Of a stretch of DNA of 64,000 nt, positions 48,223 to 59,829 are shown in pieces. The notes under the pieces were generated by a model. The model had not been told where the DNA came from and made no database searches. It saw nothing but the letters and a program-made list of their open reading frames with translations. The DNA lies in contig BCIG01000026.1 in assembly GCA_001599915.1 (NCBI GenBank), forward strand, positions 372,001 to 436,000, given 5' to 3'. The translations under genes and the position numbers were made by a program. Each line of letters starts with the position of its first letter. Position 1 is the stretch's first letter. The stretch is from Symbiotaphrina buchneri. Taxonomy: Eukaryota > Ascomycota > Symbiotaphrinales > Symbiotaphrinaceae.

Positions 48223-49702
48223 ATGGCTCCTCTAAACGTGCTCATGGTACATACACCTTCCTCTTTGCTTCAAGGCACTTGCTGAACCAAGGATTTAGGT
48301 TGGTACTGGGGAGTACACCACTGGCTTTGTCGGTGGAGGTGCGTCCGGGTCGGACAAGAAGGTTGGTGTTGTGGGCTTGACGCTGTTTGACCTTCGTCGG
48401 CGAGGCAAGGTCGGCAAGCTGTCCATGGTGGGAACCAGCGGCGACAAGTTCCCAGCTATAAGTGCGTATCTCTCCTTGTCTGGCTGAGAGCTTGATTTCA
48501 TATGCTGAACAATTTTCCAAAAAGGGCAGCACCTCCAGAAGAACATCTCCGAAGCGTACAACGGGCTTGATGTATCATTCGATTCATTTCCAGCAGCAGG
48601 AAAGCGCGACGCAGAAGCATACAAGCAGGCCATTGATGCGCTCTCTCCGGGTGACGCGATCACCATCTTCACTCCAGACACCACACATTACCCAATCGCC
48701 CTTTATGCGATTGAACGAGGCGTCCACGTGCTGATCACCAAGCCGGCAACGAAGCTCCTTGACCACCATCAACATCTCCTCAAAGTAGCTCGGGAGAAGA
48801 ATGTCTTCGTTTTCGTCGAACATCACAAACGCTTCGACCCTGCATATGCCGATGCCCGGTTCAAAGCAAAAAGCCTGGGTGACTTCAACTACTTCTACAG
48901 TTACATGAGCCAGCCAAAATCTCAGCTCGAGACGTTCAAGGCCTGGGCGGGCAAAGACAGCGATATATCCTATTACCTGAACTCACACCACGTGGATATC
49001 TGCGAATCGATGGTGCCAGATTTCAAACCTGTAAAGGTGACGGCATCAGGTGCAAAGGGTATTGCGGAAGAACTAGGGTGCGTGCAGGGAACAGAGGATA
49101 CGATCACCCTGCTGGTGGACTGGGTGAAGAGAGATGGGTCAGGAAAGGTGGCCACAGGAGTCTATACTGCTAGTTGGACGGCACCTCAGAAAGCTGGTGT
49201 GCATTCGAACCAGTACTTCCACTGTAAGTTGTGCTTCTGGCCTTTGCAGGAGCTGGCTAACTGCTTGCGTAGACATGGCAAGCAAAGGTGAGATTCGCAC
49301 CAACCAAGCCAAGCGTGGCTACGATGTCACACAGGACGAGAGCGGCCTCATGTGGTATAACCCGTATGTGTTCCTAATCTGCAACCTCAATGCCGCGCTT
49401 TACCTCGCTCCAGAGCAGTACTTATTTGTACCATTAGTTTCTACATGAAGTATGCACCAGACGAAGAGGGAAATTTCAACGGGCAGACCGGATATGGGTA
49501 TATCTCATTCGAGAAGTTCGTCGATGCCGTGACGGCATTGAAAGAGGGTAAGGTCACATTGGATGAGCTGGACAAGCGTGGCCTGCCTACGTTACGGAAT
49601 ACGATCGCCACGACAGCAATCCTCCATGCAGGAAGAATCAGCTTGGATGAAAAGAGGAGCGTGGAGATTGCGGAAGAGAACGGTGTGTGGAGCTTGAAGT
49701 AG
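48223..49702 (+). CDS. gaaA: Gfo/Idh/MocA oxidoreductase, likely D-galacturonate reductase
   Basis: NAD(P)H-dependent Rossmann-fold enzyme; proposed role is reduction of D-galacturonate to L-galactonate, first step of fungal pectin-sugar catabolism. Exons 48223-48246, 48299-48461, 48525-49223, 49273-49363 and 49438-49702 give 413 residues. The nucleotide-binding start reads [20 protein letters not shown]. Then [32 protein letters not shown], the catalytic-type lysine/histidine motif [16 protein letters not shown], and [50 protein letters not shown] and [20 protein letters not shown]. These match from memory the fungal enzymes annotated as D-galacturonate reductase, but substrate is not shown by sequence alone. 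No other galacturonate-pathway gene (dehydratase, aldolase) lies in the window. Cytosolic. Confidence 0.85.
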
Positions 49703-49987
49703 TAGAGAGCACAGATAATTGTGAAGTTCACATTAGTATAATAAGATAGATGCCTGCGCAATACCAATCGCTGTAGTGGTGCTTAGCTGCCAAACTGTCG
49801 ACATATACGAATAGTCAAGATGTATAATTCAGGGGTAGCTATATCCCCCCTATGACGGGTGACTAAGCCTCCTTACGCTTCCTGGCTTCAGCCTTGCCAA
49901 ACCGAATCGTACAAATGTCGGTCAGCGTCTGGGGCAGAGATCGCCCACAATATTTCAACACCATGCTCAAGGCTTTTAGAGCTCCTT

Positions 49988-52401
49988 ATGGATAGATCGG
50001 TCAACTATGAGGTGCCACTATATGAAACACTCGAAGAGCACACCGCTGACAGCGCACCGACCGCTGCGGACCCAACCAGCAGCACTGCTATTCCAATACG
50101 GATTCATGGCTCGGTAAATGAACGTTCGGAAGTGCAGTGCAATCAATGCGGGAAGCTTGTTCCGAGAAGAGCTAGAAATGGCTGGGCTAAATCCAGCATC
50201 CGGCTTTCAGACCTAGAAGCAGGCGCGGGGCAATGTGAGATTTGTGCTATGGTCCTGACTGGACTGCAGACTTATAGGGACAAGCTCGGGGCAGAGAAGG
50301 AATTGCCGGCTTTTTTGAGAATTGAATGTAAGCCGGGGATGAGCTTTGTGGTGAAAGCGTCCGCGGAGAAGGCGGAGAATGGAGAAGAAAGCGTACGACG
50401 CTCTGCTCAGGATACTGTCCTGGGAACCGATGGCGCTGAATTCTTTGTCACCCCAGGTACTACATACAAAGACCTCCGCATTCGAGTCGCTTGGTCTGAT
50501 GTCGAATAGAGACTCAATGTACCCTGAAACACATTGGTATCGGCAGACCGGTCGATCGAGAGCTGTCATCAGACGCGTGCATGAACTTGGCGGCCCGGTG
50601 GCTCAGAGAATGTCAGGACAGTCATCCTCACTGCAAAAAGAATAGTTTACCTTCGTTACCATCAAGGGTCATAGACGTGGGCTCAGACGTCAAAGACCCT
50701 TACCTGAGAGATGGGGAAATTACAGGTGAATACGTTACTCTGAGCCACTGTTGGGGTCAGGAACAGCCCCTTACCACGACTAAAGACAGTCTGGAACAAC
50801 GAAAACAGGGCATCCCCATGGACAGCTTACCCAAAACGTTTCGGGATGCCGTTGTTATCACACGGCGGCTCGGCTTCCAGTATCTCTGGATAGACTCACT
50901 TTGCATCATCCAAGGTTCCAAAGAAGACTGGGAAGTCGAATCACCAAAGATGGGTCAGATATATCGCGATTCTGCCTTCACTATCGCCGCAATGTCTGCA
51001 AAAGATGGTCGAGAAGGTTGTTTCATCCCCAAGCGGAAGTGGCGCGAGAGCGTGTCTTTTGAGACATCGGATATGCAGGGCTCTCCGACTACGGTCTTTG
51101 TCCGTGCGGCGAAGGATGAGAACCATGACATCTATCAGGACTTTGTTTTCTCGTATGAACCTCTTGCAACGAGGGCATGGGTACTGCAAGAGCGACTTTT
51201 ATCCATGCGCGTGCTGATTTACAGCTCCTGCGAGTTGGTGTTCGAGTGCCAGTCTCACCTCTTCTGCGAATGTGGAACGTATCCGTTCAAGGTATCATAC
51301 GCGGGTTCCGAGCAGCGTTCGGCAGGCAGGCTACTCCCCAGCTCCAGCAGCGGGAATACCTTAGAACTTGTGCGCTCAACTGCAACCAAAGCGTCAGCCG
51401 TGGGCTTAATCTGGGCATGCTCAACTATCCCCTGGCTGTCTCCTTTACTCAAGCCGTTTGTCATCTATTGTTTCACGGACTGGTTCCGCGACCGGCAGGC
51501 CCTCTACCGCTTCTGGCCACGCGTTATAGCACAATATACGCAGAGGCTTCTCACATACGATGTAGATGCCCTTCCTGCCCTGTCCGGTCTTGCTAGCCTA
51601 GTCCGAGTTAAGCTTATGGATGAATACCTCGCTGGCCTGTGGCGCTCAGATCTTATAGAAGGACTGCTATGGTCACACGCAGGATTGAAAGTGCAGCTCA
51701 CCGCAGAGGATTTCGAGTTGCTCCTGAGCCTTGACAGGACCGAGATCAATCCCGTCATCCTCCCATATCTTTCATACAGAACAAAGGTCTTGTGCCCACC
51801 AACGTGGTCCTGGGCTTCAGTACGCGGCGCGGTTAGCTACGACGGCAAATGGCTTAGTGAAGGACGTTTGCACGGTCTAGCCAAAATACTGGACGCAAGG
51901 TGTACCCCGGCGACAAGAGATCCGACGGGCTCTGTTAGCTCCGGCTTCATTATCCTTGAAGGACCTCTACAACCCGTCAGGATAGGACACTACGAGCTCA
52001 GCAGAGAATATCTGCACCACCGCTGCCGTGTCGGCGAGCTCTCCTGCCCTCTGACCCACTCGCACACTGAAGCCTGCGTGACCTGGGACATGGAGCGGTG
52101 GGCGGTTCTCGACGTGCCGCCGCCCGCTGACCCTGCTCATCTGGTGGGAAAGGAGGTCTGGCGGTTACGACTGGCATGGAAACCGCCGCCGCTGGCTCTG
52201 GACTGGATCGATTACTCGGGCCGGGGCTTGTTTGGGAACGAGGGCGATATCGTTTCCAGAACGCATACGGTGCATTACTTTCTGCTTCTGGCTCGAGCAG
52301 AGAAAGAGGGTTGTTTTGAGAGGCTGGGACTCTTTGTAGTGCCTGTGCCGCCTGAGACTTCGTATAGCGAAGGTCCTGTCACTAGGGTGAAGATTGTTTG
52401 A
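49988..52401 (+). CDS. HET-domain protein (heterokaryon incompatibility type)
   Basis: Exons 49988-50456 and 50510-52401 with a 53-nt intron give 786 residues. A Cys-pair region at the N-terminus (QCNQCGKLV, then GQCEICAMVLTGL) could bind zinc and is usual in this group. The intron restores the standard lead-in: CTLKHIGIGRPVDRELSSDA followed by NLAARWLRECQDSHPHC. The HET domain starts near residue 231 with YVTLSHCWG, continues KTFRDAVVITRRLGFQYLWI and DSLCIIQGSKEDWEVESPKM, and ends around TRAWVLQERLLSMRVLIYSS. HET proteins can trigger cell death on non-self recognition, but most genomic copies have no known role. The ATG used is the first in frame; the open frame extends 43 codons upstream without ATG. 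Polymorphism between strains would be expected if active. Confidence 0.88.
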
Positions 52402-53213
52402 GAGTTCCAGGATCATGAGGGGTAATGGTGGCAGGCAAGAGAGTACATCAACACGTCTAGCCCTTCAACATCCCAGATTCTTCTGGGAGGTCCCCTCATT
52501 TTCCTCATCAAGTTTCCGCCGAGGACACTCCGCTGTTCCAGACCTACATTGCCTGGCTTCCTAGCACAGCCGACTCCACATCTATTTCCTTCCGACAAGA
52601 GCATATATGAGTACCCAGCAGAGCAATTAGATGATCGCCCACGATGGAAGGCAAGAGAGCAGTGAAGAAGGGATATCAGTTGGCAAAAGAAACTGGGAAA
52701 CAGATTGAGTGGCGACGATAAAGGATCTAAGCCTTGTCAAACGCGAGAGACCAGTGGATGTGCTCTCCTTTGGTATAAGAGACTTAGATGGCGCCATCCG
52801 GTGGGACCCGTCAAAGCCTCTTGTTGTTGCAAACATAGGAAACCTAAGGCACGTTCGTGGATTTAGGATGTCGTTAGGACTGAGCCTGACGAGTCCATTT
52901 ATCATGTTATATGAATGTAGAAGGTATTGTCATCATGCGATGACGATGCACCGAATATGAAGCCCCTGATTCTGCTTGCATGCACAGTGGCCATAGCGCA
53001 ACACTTTGACCTCGCACTGGCTTGCCGAACCTTGAATTCCCCAGTTTCGCGGGGCCTCCCGCACAATCACAGCCACCGTCGCATGGTACCCCAACATCCT
53101 CGACCATAAGACACATCAAGCGCGCAGTCTATTGCATATAGATTGTTTTCATCATTTCAACACGGTGCATGTTTACAAACATAAAAGGGCTCTGAGCACA
53201 ACAATACACAGAA
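52402..53213. other. Spacer between the HET gene and a membrane-protein gene
   Basis: No gene supportable. Short open frames at 52413-52604 (minus) and 52709-52960 (plus) show no motif. Confidence 0.6.
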
Positions 53214-54089
53214 ATGGTCTCGACTCGGCATCACCCACGCGAGTTCCCGCCTCCCGCGACCCCGTCGCACCGAAGCACTCCTTCCCGAGCCTCTTCGCAT
53301 CCGCCATCGCGACAGACCGCCGCTTCTTACCGCGGATGGCGCCATACCATCGCTACTAGCACTCTTCTCTGGCTCACAGTCTCTCTGCCGCTCGTCATCT
53401 GGGATGCGTTATACATGCTTCTTCGCCCGGCGACTATGCCAGGGGGTTCGCTGCACGAGCCTCTGTGGAAGCCCTACGCGCTTTATGGAACTGTCGATTA
53501 TATCTACGGGTTCCCCGCATGGGAGCGCCGCGACGGTTTCTCGGCGGCACAATCTTGGGGGAACGTGATCGAAACGCTCGGGTATGCAGCTTACCTAGGG
53601 CTGGTTTTTGGATTGGGGCAAAAGCGTCCTGGCGCGAAGGGTTTGTTGTCGTGGGGTAAGAGGGAGCTAAGAGGGCTTCCGGCTGTGGCGGCTGTCTTGC
53701 TGGGATATTCAACGGCCCTCTTAACCGTCGGTAAGACGGTACTGTATTGTAGGTCAACCTGTGGTTTATAATTATCGCCGTCACTAACCTCATTATAGGG
53801 CTCCATGAGTACTGCTCCGGCTTTGCGAACATTGGGCACAATGATATTACCACATTGTCCTTCCTTTGGATTATACCGAAGTAAGGGTCCTTTTCTTCGG
53901 CTTCATGGCATCGCCTGTAGACCATTACAACCCGAACCTAGACTGACCGTCATCCCTAGTGGTGCATGGATTATTGTTCCTAGCTATTTGGTCTATATTC
54001 TTGGTTCTGAGATAGCGCAAGGCCTGGCCATTGCTGCAGGAGTCACAGATACTGAAATCGGCAAGAGACTGCTTCTAAAGGATGAGTAG
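53214..54089 (+). CDS. Small multi-pass membrane protein, conserved in look, family not assigned
   Basis: Exons 53214-53748, 53799-53880 and 53960-54089 give 248 residues. A Pro/Ser/His-rich basic N-terminus of about 45 residues leads into several hydrophobic segments: STLLWLTVSLPLVIWDALYM, VIETLGYAAYLGLVFGLG, LPAVAAVLLGYSTALLTVGK and AWIIVPSYLVYILGSEIAQG. Distinctive polar motifs: RPATMPGGSLHEPLWKPYAL, YGTVDYIYGFPAWERRDGFS, LHEYCSGFANIGHND. The layout (WDALY, HNDI, short length, four spans) is reminiscent of emopamil-binding/EXPERA proteins, but I am not sure of that. Splice joins are supported by phase and by the continuous WLHEYCSG and IIPNGAWII motifs across introns. Confidence 0.8.
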
Positions 54090-55181
54090 GAACCGCGAAC
54101 GCGGAACAGCTCAGCGAGGGGTCAAGCGGGTCATCCTTGAGCAGTCAGTGATCCGGGGATTGATACCGAGTGGGGGCAAGTAAGTCGGTGGTCGGCGTTC
54201 TCGGAAATGATGAGCGAATGAAGGAGTTTAAGAAGGGCATGAGGGAATTAAAGTGATGGCACCGGTTCGATTGATGGATGGGGAGCGGACAATTGTCTCT
54301 AGAGGTTGGAGAAATCGTTCTGAGGAACGGACGATAACGTCCATTGTGGGGCTGGCACATTCGGAGGAGTGTTTTTTCTGTTGGTGCGGTGATACCTTAT
54401 CTAGTTTTGTATACTCAGCCGTCTGCGCCTTTGCTGCGCGGGACTGTCGGGAATGTCTACTGTTTTGATATTCCACGATCGTATGGCACCTTTTGGATAA
54501 ATTCCGCCTCCTTCTGCTCCACACCTTCTATTCCGATGGACTTTTGCTGACTGAAGTCTCATGTCAATGGACTATGAAAAGATGAAACAGCCGCATTCTT
54601 TGCGAGTTCGTAGATTGCTGTAGCGACACCATACCGACGCAGATGTTGAGAGTCTGTGATGCGATAACTGGTGGAATGCGGAGGTGGATATTTCTCCACG
54701 TTTCTGTTTCAGTGACCCGGAACAGGCTTAGGCGGTACGGAGGGACCCTGAGTGTCGGAAAATCTCGTTCCTGGCTCAGGCACTTTGGCTTTTGGCGTCC
54801 GAGCGTAGATTTGACGCTTCACGCCGCTGACGGTCAAGCCGTCGCCACGCCTTGTTTTCTTTCTCTTTAAGACAGCCCCGCGCACCTCATCGCTCCTTAT
54901 ACTTCTTTTTTTGCTTTGCTTCTGCCATTGCCATTGCTATATACCTAGCTATCGCGGTTCTAGATGAAGTTTGCTTACTCGATATTTGGCTCGCGTGCTT
55001 GGTTTGTTTGTTGAGAGCAACCTCCTTTTTGTGCGCAAGGGACCGTCCTTCGGCTGGACTCAAGGGGTTCCCAAGGCACAGTGAATGGTTGTTGCTGGAC
55101 AACAAGATTGAAGAAAGCGTTTGCTTTCAGTGACAGGACATTATAACTCCAGCAATTGCATTCACTACTGTGACGCGCACA
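54090..55181. other. Spacer upstream of the F-box/WD40 gene
   Basis: No supportable gene. The 3' part (54850-55080) is T- and C-rich with repeated gctattgccattgc-like words and is probably promoter and leader sequence. Confidence 0.6.
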
Positions 55182-57403
55182 ATGGAGTCCAACACTCGTC
55201 CTCGAACTGCATCTGCACCCTCACCAACTTCCAACACCATTCTCCGGAGTTTAAGGCGGAGGTTTTCTACTCTGGGTGAACGTGGCTCAAGAAAGAGAAA
55301 GAGAACAGAAATCACGATGGGCTGCCAGCAGTCTACCCTAAGGGACGAGGATACCACACCGTCGGCGAGGAACTGGGGTACTGCAGATGACGAGGTCGGA
55401 GCACTTCCAAACGAGCACGTCAATGGCCGAGCGGCCGATTCTCCCAGCGGCTTCATTGGGAAGGGATTCAAACGCATCTTGGGGCGCGCGACATCCCACC
55501 TCAGCCTGGATGCGGGCAGACCTCGAACAATGGCAGGGAGGAACCAAGGGCTGGATGACCATACCGCACGGCCACAGACGGCATTTGATGCCAGTGTTGC
55601 GCTTGGAAACAACTTCTCCCGACTGCGCATCACGAGCCAGAGCAATATAATCCCGCCGTTCCCTCTCTACGCTCCCTCTCGAGGACCCACGCCTAATACA
55701 AGCTCTACCAGTATGGAATGGCCCATCTTCCAGACCGGCATTGGAGGTGGGGATGCCGCTCGGGCAGCCGCAAAAGCGGAGAATAATAGGCTGAGCTTGG
55801 TCGTACCTATGGGTGCTCCTTCGGATCCGAAGGCCTGGGACAGGGAGCGGAGGGATTCCATGAGTGCCATCGGAGCACAATTGGGCGATGGGTCCAGTCT
55901 CGACGTCGAGAGCCCAAAGGCCGAACAAGCAGTCTGCAGGAGTGGTATGTACACCGAAAGTAACGGCTAGTAGTTCTTTCTAACATGTCGCCCTTCAGAT
56001 CCTCTCTCCAAACTGCCTCTGGAGATCATTCAGCGGATCTTTCCCTTGCTTGATGCTCCCTCGTTGGCACAAGCAGAACAAGTTTCACGGGCCTGGAATC
56101 ATGCCATCGATCGTCTGGCCTGGAGGGCGCCCTTCTTCAGAGACTGGGACCGACACTCAAAGCACTTGGGTACTGATCAGGTCATGAAGGTTGGCGGCAA
56201 CGGTGTTCGAGGTCCCAACGAGCAAGTCGATTGGAAGAAGCTCTACTTTCTGCGTAAAGAGATCGAGTCTCGTTGGCAGGACGACCGATTCCTTCTCAAC
56301 GCGCCGACCGCGACACAAAGATTATCGGGACATACTGATGGTGTATATTGCATCCAGTTCGACGAGTAAGTTCCCGCTAACTTGTCGCATCTCGGAGGCT
56401 AATCTGCTTTAATAGGAGTAAAATCATTACTGGCTCGCGCGACATGAGCTTGAGGCTCTGGGACAAAAAGAGCTTGGTACCTTGCGCTCGAGTATCGCAC
56501 AAAGTGGAGTCCTTGAATGCGAATTCCAACTATCCGGGTCACTATACAAACGATGTTTACCATACAGGATCGATTCTGTGTCTGCAGTTTGACAAAGACA
56601 TCTTGGTGACAGGATCTTCCGACAAATCCTGCATTGTCTGGGATTGGAACGATAGATGCAGACCCATTCAGCAGTTCACCCATCACTATAAAGGTGTTCT
56701 CGATGTTCGCTTCAACGATCGCTTCATACTATCATCTTCGAAGGACATGACGCTTTGTCTGTACGACCGAAAGACGTTCTCTTTGATCACAAGGTTGGCC
56801 GGTCATACCAAGCCGGTTAATGCTATTCAGTTGAGGGGGAACCTTGCGGTGAGCGCAAGCGGCGATGGCCTCGTCAAGCTTTGGAATCTTGACTCTGCGC
56901 TGTGCATCAAGGAGTTTGCGCCTGAACGGGACGGACGACTCCAAGGGCTAGCATGTGTTGAGTTCAGTGAGGATGGCCGCACCATTTGGGCCGGCGGCAA
57001 TGAGCATATCATCTACGAGTTCGACGCTATTACAGGAGATCTCGTCCGCGAATTGATAGGCCACGGAGCTCTTGTTCGATCATTGTACCTCGATAACGCC
57101 AATAAGAGGCTAATCAGTGGGAGCTATGATACCACAGTCATTGTGTGGAATTCGGAGACGGGAGATAGGATTATGCAACTGGCAGGCTTGTTCCAGAGCT
57201 GGTGTCTTAGTGCAAAGGCGGACTATCGTCACTTGATGGCTACGAGTCAGGACGGTACGGCGGTCGTCATTGACTTTGGTGCTGGGTTGGAAGGCGTGGA
57301 AGAACTATCTTCGGTGAAGACTACGATGACGGAGTTGGGAAATCCCTCGTGGTGGGATGCGATTGTCAATTCTCACAAACCATTCCCTATCGCTTCTTCT
57401 TGA
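55182..57403 (+). CDS. F-box and WD40-repeat protein
   Basis: Substrate receptor of an SCF ubiquitin ligase by domain content: the F-box binds Skp1, the WD40 propeller binds the target. Exons 55182-55944, 55999-56365 and 56416-57403 give 705 residues. The F-box is at about 255-300 (PLSKLPLEIIQRIFPLLD, then EQVSRAWNHAIDRLAW). WD repeats begin near residue 362 (QRLSGHTDGVYCIQFDE), followed by ITGSRDMSLRLWD, VTGSSDKSCIVWDWN, LSSSKDMTLCLYDRK, VSASGDGLVKLWNLD, WAGGNEHIIYEFD and ISGSYDTTVIVWNSE: about seven blades. The N-terminal 250 residues are Ser/Arg-rich and disordered. A second in-frame ATG at 55317 would begin the protein MGCQQST, an apparent myristoylation plus palmitoylation signal. Substrate unknown. 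Confidence 0.9.
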
Positions 57404-57991
57404 GAGATGCAAGGCCTCAGGGTCTGTGCATGATATGGTGTGATTTCCAGCATGAGCTGCGTTACGCAGCGAAGAGCCGATGTTTTCAGCATTTTGATGC
57501 GGATTGTTCTATGTGGATGGATTTCGATACCCCTAAGGCGTCAAGAGGGCATCTAAATCTAGTCGGTTGTCTGCTGCTCTTCTAAGTATCTGACAGCCTG
57601 TATTTCTGTTCAGCATCAAGCGATAGACATAAGAATTGAAGCATTTCGGTCTTGAGATTGATGTATTTGGTTGCACAAAAGGGACACCATTCGTCTCATC
57701 TGATGGTGTTTATGAATGGGCCCATGAATGCGTGCTGTTGACGGAGCCTTAGCGCGGCAGCCAATCAACGGAGGCCCGTGCCCCTTGGCGTACCATAACA
57801 TTAAACACAGGTGACAGAGGCCCCTCCATCAAAACATTTCCTCACGATCTCGACATTCAGCAAACAATCCCATATCTGGATCTTCCGTCAAATCTCTTTT
57901 CCCTTGCCCTTCGCAAGAGATCTAGTGCCGTTTCCCCTATCCTAGTTCTGCCACTTCCTTTGTCGCCGAGCCGCTCAGAACACACCCAACA
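57404..57991. other. Spacer between the F-box/WD40 gene and BIM1
   Basis: No gene seen. The last 120 bases are CT-rich (tcttccgtcaaatctcttttccct) and are likely the BIM1 leader. Confidence 0.6.
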
Positions 57992-59178
57992 ATGGGTGAA
58001 TCAAGGTACAGCCCGTGTCGAGATTGTCTCGCTGGATGTTCCCACGTCCTGGCATCGATCGCTGACGAATCGCCAATGTAGGCAAGAGCTGTTGGCATGG
58101 CTAAACAACCTGCTACAGCTGAATATCACAAAGGTCGAGCAATGCGGCACCGGGTATGCGCAGCCCCCTTCGCCTTCATGAATCCCCGAAGACGCGTGCG
58201 CCATGGTGCGAACTGCTCTTCTGTCGCCTCTGGCAGGGTTAAAAGGTTCTACGATGGCGAACTTTATGGCTAATATAGGCGGCGTTTGTCTACAGAGCGG
58301 CATTCTGTCAGGTCCTCGATAGCATTTACCGTATGAGGACCCCTTCCGGAACGTTCTAAAGTCGACTGACGGTTGGATTCACAGTGGATATACCCATGTC
58401 GAGAGTGAAATTCAATGTCAACACTGAATATGCGTATCTACAGAACTTCAAAGTCTTGCAAAGTACGGACTCCAACTCCATTCCTACCTCAGCTCCGCCG
58501 TCCCTTCGCCCCGCCCTCAATACGTATCTACAACTTAATACTGATCTGCCGTGCTCCAGATGCCTTCACAAAGCATCAGATCGATCGTCCCGTTCCCGTC
58601 GAATCCCTCATCAAATGCAAGATGCAGGACAACCTTGAATTCCTCCAGTGGATCAAGCGTTTCTGGGACCAATACTATCCTGGAGGCGAGTATGATGCGG
58701 TAGCGCGACGCCGGGGAGCCGGGGCTCCACCAGCTCCTGCGGCTCCTGCACCTCGAACAACTTCTGCTGCGCGGCGCACAGGTGGCTCGACTCCTACCAC
58801 CGCCCCTGTCTCGCGCGTAGTGGCACGGGGATCAGGCGGACCGTCAGCAGCGGCGCTGCAGAACGAGAATGCGCAGCTCAAGGAAACAGTGGCGGGGCTT
58901 GAGAGAGAGCGAGATTTCTACTTCAGCAAGCTGAGAGACATCGAACTGTTGATTCAGCAGGCCGTTGAGTTGGATCCAGAACTGGACAAGGACGACGAGG
59001 GCCTGGTGAAGCATATCCAGAATATCCTCTACTCGACCGAGGTAAGTAGCGCCCATGAGCTCGGTTCCTACTCCCCATTATCGAAGCATAACTCACGCAT
59101 GTCGACTCGCAGGAGGGCTTCGAGATTCCGGCCGAGACAGAAGGAGAGGTGCCAGCGGAAGATCTCGAGACATTCTGA
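57992..59178 (+). CDS. BIM1: EB1-family microtubule plus-end-tracking protein
   Basis: Binds growing microtubule plus ends and recruits partners (yeast Bim1, S. pombe Mal3). Six exons: 57992-58005 (only 14 nt), 58082-58153, 58296-58330, 58385-58462, 58560-59041, 59113-59178; 248 residues. The calponin-homology domain covers about 1-110: MGESRQELLAWLNNLLQLNI, then EQCGTGAAFCQVLDSIY, MSRVKFNVNTEYAYLQNFKV and NLEFLQWIKRFWDQYYPGGE. A Ala/Pro/Thr/Arg linker follows, then the EB coiled coil at about 155-220 (NAQLKETVAGLERERDFYFS, KLRDIELLIQQAVEL) and an acidic tail ending EDLETF. EB1 proteins usually end in EEY/F; here the last residue is Phe, so the CAP-Gly ligand may be kept in altered form. All phases agree, including the tiny first exon. 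Confidence 0.93.
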
Positions 59179-59829
59179 ACCGCCTGATCTATTCCAGATC
59201 TATCCACGCTTGCTTCGGAACAACGGTCCTCACTTGAATTTTCCTTTCGGTCGGTGGTTGGTCTCTTTGTTTGCCGCCACGGCATGCTTGCATGGGTAGC
59301 GGGTTCAGAACGTCACGTCAGTACTACATCTCGCGCGATACCGGTAGTTGGTGTGATGGAGCAATGTCGAGTGCGTGGTTTCCTTTGAATGGCCATCGGA
59401 ACACGCACAAAGAGGGGGATCAAAATTGAGGTAGAATGATTACGAAAGATATCAGATGAGCTGCACGCAACAATGAGGATTTGTTCTACACAGATTGGGC
59501 CTGGCGAGTGCAGAGCGTCACATGGACTTGTCAAGGAGGTGTTGATGCTGTTTTGAGGTAAGATACATCAGTGGTACATGATTCGCCGTACGCCGGAGAC
59601 ATGCTCGACTACGCTCTATCTGCTTGCTTTTTCAACGCCCGCCTGTGCCCATGCCAGACCGTATCTGCAGGCATGATCTGCCGCTCCCTCCGGGACAGCT
59701 GTGCTACGAGCTTGAACCCAGGCCCAATTTCTCAGGCACATTCGACACGGCCGCTCTTTAATGCTTCCACATCGCCTCATTCTGTAACCGCAACCTTCGA
59801 AATCCCGTAATCGTAGGCCGGAGCAACGA
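59179..59829. other. Spacer between convergent BIM1 and ARPC5 genes
   Basis: No gene. Holds both 3' UTRs; small open frames lack motifs. Confidence 0.6.
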
